The position numbers and the translations under genes are program-made. The notes under the pieces are model-generated. The model was not told where the DNA came from, ran no database searches, and was given only the letters and a program-made list of their open reading frames with translations. Of a DNA stretch of 17,192 bases, positions 8,139-14,457 are shown piece after piece; the first letter of the stretch is position 1, and each line of letters opens with the position of its first letter. The stretch is taken from contig HF999696.1 of the NCBI GenBank assembly GCA_000434215.1, positions 1,014 through 18,205 on the forward strand, read 5' to 3'. This stretch comes from Bacteroides sp. CAG:144. GTDB lineage: Bacteria > Bacteroidota > Bacteroidia > Bacteroidales > UBA11471.

Positions 8139-10088
8139 TTATATATGGTTGTATTTTTTCAACAATCTCAATACCCTCAATATTTCACCTACATTGGCGG
8201 CAAAACTTATGCCTCCCCGTCCGGCATAAGGAGGATTCCCATCGAAAAGCTCGGAGATCGTACCGATGCAAGTATTCGACATCTCTTCTTCATAACCGAT
8301 AAGCATGCGCTCCAAGAAAGAAACACCGCTAATGCCGAAGAGTTTAAGATAAGCATCGGCATAAGCCCCCATAAGCCACGGACGAGCCGATCCCTGAAAG
8401 TAGGCGTTAGCCCGTTGATCCTCGTTACCCACATATATGGGAGAATATCCATGACTTTTGGGACTGAGCGTACGAATCCCCTTCGGTGTGAGCAATTCCC
8501 GCGTAACGACATCGAGAGCTTTCTTCCTTTCGCTTTTTTCAAGAGGGGAATAATCGAGCGAAAGAGCAAACAATATATTGGGACGCACACTCCAATCGGC
8601 AAAGTTGGCATCGACGTAGTCGAAAAGGTATCCGTAATCGTTAAGGAACATTTCCTTGAACGAAGCAGCTGTCTTTGCAGCCAAATTTTTCAAACGGTCG
8701 GCTACCTCCACTTGCTCGGGTGCGACAAGAATCTGTTCGGCCGTAAACAGCAGTACATTATACCACAAAGAATTATATTCCGACAAATATCCTGTCCGCG
8801 CGGTTATCGGGCGTCCCGAAGCATCGACGGCATCGATCCATGATATGGGGGTCTCACGTCCATTGGCATATAACAGCCCGTTGTCTTGCAGGAAAAGATT
8901 CGCCACTTTCCCTCGTATGATGGCATCGACCATATCGACGATGAAATTGCCGTACCGCTTCCGACACTCATCGGTATCGACCATTTTGGCATATTGCTGC
9001 AATGCCCAAATCGCCCACAAAAGAACATCGGGCTTATCTATATCCTTGATGACGGCATCGCGTTCGCCTTGCTCGACCCACCGCCTCAATGCTTTCTGTG
9101 CGGTATTCATCACCGCATGGAACATCTCCACTTCGTCTATGGCCAATGTACAGCCTGGCAAAGCGACAAACATATCTCTCGCACTGACGTTGAACCACGG
9201 ATAACCGGCCAACAGATAATTTTCATTCCCGCGCTTATAATAGAACTGTTGCGCCGAGTTTTTCAAGCAATTGAAAAAACTGGTACGGCTTGTCCTTACC
9301 CCCATCTCTTTGGTGTAAAGCGACGAGAGCGAACGGGTCTTTATCTCACTCGTACCGGCCGAAAAAATGATTTTCTCGCCTTTCTTGATTGGCAGCTCAA
9401 AATAACCGGGCACATACAGGTCTTCTTTATAATCATAACCCCGCTCTTGATCCTTGATATATTCTATTCCTCTATACCAGTTGGGCTGCGAAACAAACTC
9501 CACCGGTTTGTTGAACTGCATATACAACGTAGGATAACCGGGATAAAGGCAACAACTTATACCGTTTTCCACAACATCGTAATGACCATTGAGCATACCG
9601 TTGGCCACACACAAGGAATTGGCATTGCGGAACGCAAGGAAAGGGCGAAATTGCAATGTCGTATCGGAATGGGCTTCGAGCAATGTATATCGTATAAGAA
9701 TGCGGTTCTCATGCGATATAAAGACTTTCTCTTTACTGAAAAGGACTCCCCCGACGCGATAAGTCGTCTTCGGTACCGTCTCACATGTAAATTCCCGTAT
9801 ATATTTATGCCCGTTGGGGCTGAAACAATCTCCCTGATATTTATGTAATCCCAAGTTGAAGGGTGCCCCGTGCTGTATAACGGTCTCATCGAACGACGAA
9901 AGCAACACATGATTATCATCGTCCATCTCGGGAATAGGAATCACTAATAACCCATGCTGCTTGCGAGTATTACAATCGACAATCGTCGTACAATGGTAAG
10001 CTCCCGATCGATTGGTACGCAACATCTCTTTGGGGAGAGATTGCGACAGATTGGTCATTATGTTTTTATCAAACTTCAAATAACTCAT
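8139..10088 (-). CDS. Glycogen debranching enzyme (amylo-alpha-1,6-glucosidase, GDE type)
   Basis: A 649-residue cytoplasmic protein that should remove alpha-1,6 branches from glycogen. The N-terminal GDE_N-like part (about 20-240) starts LPKEMLRTNRSGAYHCTTIV, with HGLLV at 45-49. The C-terminal (alpha/alpha)6 GDE_C part (about 270-640) contains AGYPWFNVSARDMFVALPG (294-312), SWIDA (416-420), RTGYLSEYNSLWYN (431-444), SVRPNILFALSL (500-511) and the end motif GTISELFDGNPPYAGRGG (609-626), followed by ANVGEILR. These correspond to the active-site blocks of archaeal/bacterial GDE (GH133-like) proteins, and the length is usual for the short form that lacks a separate 4-alpha-glucanotransferase domain. 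It is the first gene of the operon GDE - GT4 - GH57. No convincing TAnnTTTG promoter was seen upstream; near misses AATATTTG (10134-10127) and TTATTTTG (10203-10196) exist. Confidence 0.92.
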   Translation of the reverse strand: MSYLKFDKNIMTNLSQSLPKEMLRTNRSGAYHCTTIVDCNTRKQHGLLVIPIPEMDDDNHVLLSSFDETVIQHGAPFNLGLHKYQGDCFSPNGHKYIREFTCETVPKTTYRVGGVLFSKEKVFISHENRILIRYTLLEAHSDTTLQFRPFLAFRNANSLCVANGMLNGHYDVVENGISCCLYPGYPTLYMQFNKPVEFVSQPNWYRGIEYIKDQERGYDYKEDLYVPGYFELPIKKGEKIIFSAGTSEIKTRSLSSLYTKEMGVRTSRTSFFNCLKNSAQQFYYKRGNENYLLAGYPWFNVSARDMFVALPGCTLAIDEVEMFHAVMNTAQKALRRWVEQGERDAVIKDIDKPDVLLWAIWALQQYAKMVDTDECRKRYGNFIVDMVDAIIRGKVANLFLQDNGLLYANGRETPISWIDAVDASGRPITARTGYLSEYNSLWYNVLLFTAEQILVAPEQVEVADRLKNLAAKTAASFKEMFLNDYGYLFDYVDANFADWSVRPNILFALSLDYSPLEKSERKKALDVVTRELLTPKGIRTLSPKSHGYSPIYVGNEDQRANAYFQGSARPWLMGAYADAYLKLFGISGVSFLERMLIGYEEEMSNTCIGTISELFDGNPPYAGRGGISFAANVGEILRVLRLLKKYNHI

Positions 10089-10331
10089 ATCTTATATCAA
10101 AATATTATTCCTTGTAATAAAATCCTCAAATATTGATTTCCGAATATATAAAATGATTCCCAATGCTCCAAATTTTCATAAAAGATATTTTTCCTCAAAA
10201 TAATAATTTTCCATATTTTCATTTCTATAATGAAAAATTATACTCATTTGTTGGATATTTTCTTTTTTCTTATTATTTTTGGACGAAAATTGGTGTTTTA
10301 CAAAACAGATAAGTACCTTATATATAATAAT
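10089..10331. other. AT-rich intergenic region upstream of the glycogen operon
   Basis: Together with the following terminator this makes a gap of 306 bases without a gene. It is very A/T-rich and should hold the promoter of the minus-strand glycogen operon. Only one-mismatch versions of the -7 box are visible, and none has a well-spaced TTTG, so I do not mark a promoter. A plus-strand reading frame that begins inside it runs antisense into the MarC gene and is not credible. Confidence 0.5.
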
Positions 10332-10367
10332 AAAAAAGGCGGGATTTTTTATTTTCCCGCCTTTTTT
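10332..10367. terminator. Rho-independent terminator of the marC-family gene
   Basis: GGCGGGA (10338-10344) pairs with TCCCGCC (10355-10361) around a 10-base T-rich loop, and flanking A6 and T6 runs extend the stem. The minus-strand gene ends at 10395, so its transcript passes into this hairpin and then into TTTTTT followed by further T/A-rich sequence. The structure would also work in the plus direction, but no plus-strand gene ends here. Confidence 0.88.
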
Positions 10368-10394
10368 ATTATTTTTCAGAAACGTTGTTTCTTC

Positions 10395-11003
10395 TCACTG
10401 CTGCACAAAAGATTCCAACAATTTAGTCAAATTGCTGACGAACATACGTACCGAAATTGCCAACAATATAATACCGAACAATTTACGCAACACATACACA
10501 AACGCTTTCCCGAAAACCTTCTCGACCAAAAATGCATAACGCAAAACCAAATACACGATAACGATATTCAACACCAGCGCGATGAGAATATCGGGCAGGC
10601 TATACAAAGCTCGCAACGACAATAAAGCTGTAAAAGATCCCGCTCCCGCAATAAGAGGAAAAACAATAGGCACCAACGTTGCCGAACCGCCGGGACCATC
10701 ATTATGGAAAATTTCTATTCCCAACACCATCTCCACAGCCATCACAAATATCACCAAAGAACCGGCGACGGCAAACGAGGATATATCGACCTGAAATAAC
10801 TGCAAAATACCATTGCCGACAAACAGAAAAGCGACAAAGGCAATTAAAGAATATATGGCAGCCTTTATCGGAGAAATCTTCATACCCTTATTCTGAAAAT
10901 CGATAAAAACCGGCAACAGCCCCGTAACGTCAATAACGGCAAACAACACCATAAAGGCGCTGACTATCTCTTGCAAATCGAAATAAAAAGATGAATTCTC
11001 CAT
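10395..11003 (-). CDS. MarC-family integral membrane protein
   Basis: A 202-residue inner-membrane protein with about six hydrophobic segments, near residues 12-34, 46-66, 74-94, 108-129, 137-158 and 173-190. The pattern AFMVLFAVIDVTGLLPVFID near the N-terminus and LVPIVFPLIAGAGSFTALLS (110-129) are typical of MarC proteins (UPF0056), which are about 200 residues long. Family members were once linked to multiple antibiotic resistance, but that role has not held up and the transport substrate is unknown. The gene is transcribed away from the Crp-family regulator; the two starts are 163 bases apart and share a control region. It ends at the hairpin at 10332-10367. Family call firm, function open. 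Confidence 0.9.
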   Translation of the reverse strand: MENSSFYFDLQEIVSAFMVLFAVIDVTGLLPVFIDFQNKGMKISPIKAAIYSLIAFVAFLFVGNGILQLFQVDISSFAVAGSLVIFVMAVEMVLGIEIFHNDGPGGSATLVPIVFPLIAGAGSFTALLSLRALYSLPDILIALVLNIVIVYLVLRYAFLVEKVFGKAFVYVLRKLFGIILLAISVRMFVSNLTKLLESFVQQ

Positions 11004-11047
11004 AAAGCGACAAAAATTACGGTGATTAGGTTAAATCGTATCGACTA

Positions 11048-11055
11048 CAAAGTTA
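11048..11055 (-). promoter_or_regulatory. -7 box of the marC-family gene
   Basis: The minus strand reads TAACTTTG, a perfect TAnnTTTG match, 44 bases upstream of the ATG at 11003. No TTTG lies at the right -33 distance. The inverted repeat at 11074-11095 covers that position instead. Confidence 0.55.
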
Positions 11056-11073
11056 AGAAAAAAGAAAGAACAC

Positions 11074-11095
11074 AATTCTTTCTAAACAAAGAATT
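11074..11095. promoter_or_regulatory. Perfect 22-bp inverted repeat, candidate operator
   Basis: AATTCTTT (11074-11081) and AAAGAATT (11088-11095) are exact inverted copies separated by six bases. The size and N6 spacer are those of a CRP/FNR-type operator, although the half-site is not TGTGA or TTGAT. It lies between the divergent marC-family and Crp-family genes, over the -33 position of the former. A second palindrome, AAGAATTCTT (11125-11134), sits just before the -7 box of the Crp-family gene. Binding by that regulator is an inference. Confidence 0.5.
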
Positions 11096-11136
11096 TGATT
11101 TTATGTTTATTCGTTAGAGATTTGAAGAATTCTTTA

Positions 11137-11144
11137 TATTTTTG
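11137..11144 (+). promoter_or_regulatory. -7 box of the Crp-family regulator gene
   Basis: TATTTTTG matches TAnnTTTG, 22 bases before the ATG at 11167, so the leader would be very short. A purine-rich AAGGA (about 11157-11161) lies five bases before the start codon and is one of the better ribosome-binding matches in the window. Confidence 0.55.
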
Positions 11145-11166
11145 AATTGTTAAAATAAGGAACGTC

Positions 11167-11856
11167 ATGGACAGCATGTATGATGTATTGTTGCAGCTTC
11201 CTCTTTTTCAAGGGGTAAGTCGCATGAAAATGTCGGAAATCATAGAAAAGACCCGTTTTCATTTCTTAAAATATCAAGATAATGAAATCATCGCGCATCG
11301 AGGAGAAGAGTGTACCCACATGAAATTTATCGTATCGGGCAGTGCCCGGTCGGAGTTAAAAAATATAAGCGGCAAAATACGTGTTTCGGAAACTTTGCAC
11401 GCACCCAATATATTGTATCCCAACCATCTTTTCGGGCGGAACACCACTTACCCCTGCGAGGTAACCGCCAAAGAAAACTGCGGAATCATGCAGATCGACA
11501 AACAATCGTTTGTCAACCTCATTCAACAAAGTCCCATATTCATTATCAACTTGCTGAATATTCTTTCTCGGCATTCACAAAAGAGCCTTGAAACTTTCTT
11601 GGCCCTCTCTTCGGGCAATGTCAAGGAAAGGCTGGCATTTTGGATTCTGAGCTTCACGCAACGCAGCGCCACCGACGTACAGATCATCTGCAAACTGAAA
11701 GACCTCTATACTTTCTTCGGCGTGCAACGGTCGGTTTTCATGACAGCCCTCAACGAACTGAGCGAGGAAGAAATCATCTCCTACTCTCCACAAGGCATAC
11801 AGCTACTCAACCGCCATAAGTTGAGCACGATTCTTACTACCGACCCGGAAGATTGA
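11167..11856 (+). CDS. Crp/Fnr-family transcriptional regulator
   Basis: A 229-residue DNA-binding regulator. Residues about 8-125 form a cyclic-nucleotide-binding-type beta-roll (LLLQLPLFQGVS, NEIIAHRGEECTHMKFIVSG, LYPNHLFGRNTTYPCEVTAK). Residues 125-148 are the dimer helix, and about 150-215 form a Crp-type winged helix (SSGNVKERLAFWILSF, then LYTFFGVQRSVFMTALNELS as the recognition region). The roll lacks the GE-x-A-R-[ST] phosphate-binding motif of cAMP-responsive CRP, and no Cys cluster for an Fnr-type iron-sulfur centre is seen (only C49, C97, C105 and C175). The signal is therefore unknown. It is divergent from the marC-family gene and convergent with the aminotransferase gene. Palindromes next to its promoter suggest autoregulation. 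Confidence 0.88.
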   Translation: MDSMYDVLLQLPLFQGVSRMKMSEIIEKTRFHFLKYQDNEIIAHRGEECTHMKFIVSGSARSELKNISGKIRVSETLHAPNILYPNHLFGRNTTYPCEVTAKENCGIMQIDKQSFVNLIQQSPIFIINLLNILSRHSQKSLETFLALSSGNVKERLAFWILSFTQRSATDVQIICKLKDLYTFFGVQRSVFMTALNELSEEEIISYSPQGIQLLNRHKLSTILTTDPED

Positions 11857-11880
11857 CACCATATACCATGCTGGATAATG

Positions 11881-11917
11881 AAAAAAGCGGAAACCTTTTT
11901 AAGGTTTCCGCTTTTTT
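11881..11917. terminator. Bidirectional terminator between the Crp-family and aminotransferase genes
   Basis: AAAAAAGCGGAAACCTT (11881-11897) is a perfect inverted copy of AAGGTTTCCGCTTTTTT (11901-11917) around a TTT loop. The stem is 17 bp and ends in T6 on both strands. It lies 25 bases after the Crp-family stop codon and 22 bases beyond the aminotransferase stop codon, so it should serve both convergent genes. Confidence 0.93.
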
Positions 11918-11938
11918 CATCGGGATATATTTGTATCA

Positions 11939-13132
11939 TTATTTCAGTTTGGCCAAAGCCTCTTTGATACGGAGCAAAGCCTCTTTGAGATTCTCATCGG
12001 AGGTAGCGTAAGAGAATCGCAGACACTCGGGGGCACAAAACGCAGCACCACCTACCGTAGCAACATGTCCTTCTTCGAGCAGATACATGGCCAAGTCGGC
12101 TGAATTTTCAATCACCTTATCACCGAACTTCTTGCCATAATAATACGATACATCGGGGAAAAGATAGAATGCCCCCTGCGGTACATTCACCTTGAAACCG
12201 GGTATCTGACGAGCCAGTTCCACAACCAAATCACGACGACGCTCGAAAGCCCGGCGCATCTCTTCTACACAACTTTGGTCGCCAGAGAAAGCCGCCACAG
12301 AAGCCTTTTGCGCAATGGAACTCGGCCCCGAAGTATATTGGCTTTGGAGCTTATTGCAGGCCTTAGCCAGCCACAACGGAGCGGCAACAAACCCGATACG
12401 CCAACCGGTCATGGCATAAGCTTTGGAAACACCGTTGATAATAGCGACACGCTCGCGCACATTCTCAAACTGGGCGATGCTTTGATGGCCGCCGATATAA
12501 TTGATATGCTCGTAGATCTCATCGGCCAAGATAATCACCTGCGGATATTTTGCCAATACATCGGCAAGCGCCTTCAATTCATCGTGCGAATATACGCTAC
12601 CTGTTGGATTGGAAGGCGAGCAGAGAATTATCGCTTTGGTTTTGGGGGTGATAGCAGCCTCTAATTGTGCAGGAGTTATCTTGAAATCGTTTTCTATACC
12701 CGACGGTATGACAACACTCTTTCCTTCGGCGAGCTTCACCATTTCGACATAACTCACCCAGCACGGAGCCGGAATGATAACTTCATCGCCGGGATTTACG
12801 ATACAAAGTATCGCATTGCATATCGACTGTTTGGCTCCATTGGAAACAACTATCTGCTCGGGTGTGAAATCGAGATTATTCTCATTTTTAAGTTTAGAGC
12901 AGATAGCTTTACGCAAATCCATATAACCGGGCACCGGCGAATAAAACGAAAAGTTATCGTCGATGGCTTTCTTGGCAGCGGCCTTGATATGCTCGGGGGT
13001 AAAAAAGTCGGGTTCACCCACGCTCAAGTTGATAATATCAATACCTTGCGCTTTTAGTTCGTTGCTTTTCTGCGACATAGCCAGTGTCTCCGACGGAGAA
13101 AGGCTTGCCAAACGATCTGATACTTGATTCAT
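11939..13132 (-). CDS. Class I/II pyridoxal-phosphate aminotransferase, probable aspartate aminotransferase
   Basis: A 397-residue cytoplasmic fold-type I PLP enzyme that should exchange the amino group of aspartate and 2-oxoglutarate. Visible features are INLSVGEPDFFTPEHI (34-49), YSPVPGYMDLRKAI (64-77), SNGAKQSI (97-104), PCWVSY (123-128), CSPSNPTG (171-178) with the PLP-ring Asn175, ADEIYE (203-208) with Asp204, and SKAYAMTGWRIGF (236-248) with the PLP-binding Lys237. The sequence RFSYA near the C-terminus carries the conserved substrate-carboxylate Arg. Together these fit the Thermus-like 1-beta subgroup of aspartate aminotransferases. I chose the ATG at 13132 rather than an in-frame start at 13165, because the -7 promoter box begins at 13163. 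Related enzymes in this subgroup can act on other amino acids, so the substrate is probable rather than certain. Confidence 0.9.
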   Translation of the reverse strand: MNQVSDRLASLSPSETLAMSQKSNELKAQGIDIINLSVGEPDFFTPEHIKAAAKKAIDDNFSFYSPVPGYMDLRKAICSKLKNENNLDFTPEQIVVSNGAKQSICNAILCIVNPGDEVIIPAPCWVSYVEMVKLAEGKSVVIPSGIENDFKITPAQLEAAITPKTKAIILCSPSNPTGSVYSHDELKALADVLAKYPQVIILADEIYEHINYIGGHQSIAQFENVRERVAIINGVSKAYAMTGWRIGFVAAPLWLAKACNKLQSQYTSGPSSIAQKASVAAFSGDQSCVEEMRRAFERRRDLVVELARQIPGFKVNVPQGAFYLFPDVSYYYGKKFGDKVIENSADLAMYLLEEGHVATVGGAAFCAPECLRFSYATSDENLKEALLRIKEALAKLK

Positions 13133-13162
13133 CTTTCTAAGTTTTTGAATTGTTCCGGACTG

Positions 13163-13170
13163 CAAATATA
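13163..13170 (-). promoter_or_regulatory. -7 box of the aminotransferase gene
   Basis: The minus strand reads TATATTTG, a TAnnTTTG match, 30 bases upstream of the ATG at 13132. There is no TTTG at the -33 position. Instead, a perfect 10-bp direct repeat (TATAAAGAAT on the plus strand at 13169-13178 and 13187-13196, 18 bases apart) overlaps and flanks the box. Confidence 0.55.
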
Positions 13171-13261
13171 TAAAGAATATTCGTTCTATAAAGAATTTTA
13201 TACCATTTTAGAGAAGAAAACAACAAAAAGATGCCCTCTTTGTAAAATCGAAAACATTTTG

Positions 13262-14287
13262 TCATTCTCCGAAGATATATTGCCTCATACCGGGCGTCAT
13301 AACGACCGATACGTCTACCGAATCGACCGCATAGATGAGATATACCTCCATCTCAGGATGCCGAGAGGCAATTTCCATGCTTTTTTCTACTCCCAACACC
13401 ATAAACGCTGTGGCATAGGCATCGGCCGTCATACAATCGGAGGCCAATACCGTCGCGCTCAACAAGCTATGTTGCACGGGATAACCTGTTGCTGGATTTA
13501 TCGTATGGGCAACACGACGCCCATCGACGATACGGAAATTCCGATAATTCCCCGATGTAGCCAACGCCGCATCATCGAGCATCACCACCGCATCGATCTC
13601 TCCGCCGGCCACATTTCCCTCATCGGGGGTATCGATTCCAACCCTCCAAATCTCGCCCCGCTCGTTCTTTCCTCGGGCAACGACCTCTCCACCGATCTCC
13701 ACCAAATAATTCTCCACTCCTTTTCCGCGCAAAAACGAAGCGACAACATCGACGGCATATCCTTTGGCTATCGCAGAGAAATTGAGCGTCATACGAGGAT
13801 CGTCCTTATAGAGACGCCCACCGAGAAGTTCCACGCGTTCCATTCCCACCAGATGCCATAAGCTATCCACAATTTCGGGCGTCATCGGCACACCGTTTTT
13901 AAACCCGAACCCCCATGCATTGATCAGTGGAGAAACCGTCGGATCGAATGCTCCCTCGGTATCGCGCCATATCTCTTTGGAACGATTGAATACCCGAGAA
14001 AACCACATATCGGCAACCACCGAAGTATCGTTCTGGTTAAATCGTGAAATAATCGAGGTCGGATTAAAAGGGGAAAGAGAGGCATCGAACCGCCGCAACT
14101 CTTCCTCGATTTGCGATTGATAGTCTTCTTCGGACTGATAGACGATATGATATAGCGTATTGAAAACAACCCCTTCATTGTGCCGATATACCATACCCGC
14201 AGGAGTACCGCACTGCCGCCAAACAGCAATACCCGCAAAAACCGACACGAACAATACGCAAGCCAGCCACCCTCTCTTATTTCTCAT
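13262..14287 (-). CDS. FAD:protein FMN transferase (ApbE family)
   Basis: A 341-residue enzyme that should attach FMN to a Thr or Ser of target proteins such as Rnf/Nqr subunits, outside the cytoplasmic membrane. Residues about 7-24 form one hydrophobic helix after MRNKR. Cys26 follows, but the preceding residues (WRQC) are not a good lipobox, so a membrane anchor is more likely than a lipoprotein. ApbE motifs are present: GAFDPTVSPLINAWGFG (112-128), LNFSAIAKGYAVDVV (168-182), NYLVEIGGEVVARG (193-206), LATSGNYRN (242-250), HTINPATGYPV (261-271) and the metal-binding region DCMTADAYATAFMVLG (284-299). Starting at 14287 gives a proper anchor, with an AGGAAAA ribosome-binding match before it. 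It lies between the outer-membrane protein gene and the aminotransferase gene. No Rnf or Nqr genes are in the window. Confidence 0.92.
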   Translation of the reverse strand: MRNKRGWLACVLFVSVFAGIAVWRQCGTPAGMVYRHNEGVVFNTLYHIVYQSEEDYQSQIEEELRRFDASLSPFNPTSIISRFNQNDTSVVADMWFSRVFNRSKEIWRDTEGAFDPTVSPLINAWGFGFKNGVPMTPEIVDSLWHLVGMERVELLGGRLYKDDPRMTLNFSAIAKGYAVDVVASFLRGKGVENYLVEIGGEVVARGKNERGEIWRVGIDTPDEGNVAGGEIDAVVMLDDAALATSGNYRNFRIVDGRRVAHTINPATGYPVQHSLLSATVLASDCMTADAYATAFMVLGVEKSMEIASRHPEMEVYLIYAVDSVDVSVVMTPGMRQYIFGE

Positions 14288-14379
14288 ATGTTTTCCTATT
14301 TCTGATTGAACATCGGCCTGTCATCAATCCGCTTTCACGGGAACTTCCGCAAACACGTATCAGAACGACAGCACATGAA

Positions 14380-14409
14380 CAAAGATACAAAGAAGGCCGT
14401 GATTTCAAA
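14380..14409 (-). promoter_or_regulatory. Promoter of the apbE-family gene
   Basis: On the minus strand, TTTG (14409-14406) is followed after 18 bases by TATCTTTG (14387-14380). The -7 match is perfect and the spacing is one base short of the usual range. The -33 element falls in the loop of the terminator hairpin of the preceding gene. The leader to the ATG at 14287 would be about 85 bases. Confidence 0.55.
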
Positions 14410-14428
14410 AAGTTTCACGGCCTTCTTT
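14389..14428. terminator. Terminator hairpin after the outer-membrane protein gene
   Basis: AGAAGGCCGTGA (14391-14402) pairs perfectly with TCACGGCCTTCT (14415-14426), extended to 14 bp by A/T pairs at the base, around a 12-base loop. The minus-strand gene ending at 14458 is transcribed into it, but the minus-side tail is TTCTTTGTATCTTTG, only partly U-rich. The plus side has TTCTTTTTT, although no plus-strand gene ends here. Confidence 0.75.
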
Positions 14429-14457
14429 TTTCATAATCAAGGTTTATGTCATATCGA

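Noticed and set aside
10230..10625. 131-codon plus-strand frame starting in the gap before the glycogen operon
   Set aside because: It runs through the marC-family terminator hairpin and then antisense into the marC-family gene; its N-terminal hydrophobic stretch comes from A/T-rich intergenic sequence.
11139..11151. 13-base word TTTTTGAATTGTT shared with 13142-13154
   Set aside because: The two copies are in different positions relative to their genes (promoter of the Crp-family gene, leader of the aminotransferase on the opposite strand) and lie in A/T-rich sequence, so chance is the simpler reading.
5391..14428. Similar hairpin cores (AAGGCCGT) at 5391-5414 and 14389-14428 as a dispersed repeat
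   Set aside because: The shared part is only about eight bases, within two ordinary G+C-rich terminator stems of different length and loop; there is no common flanking sequence.
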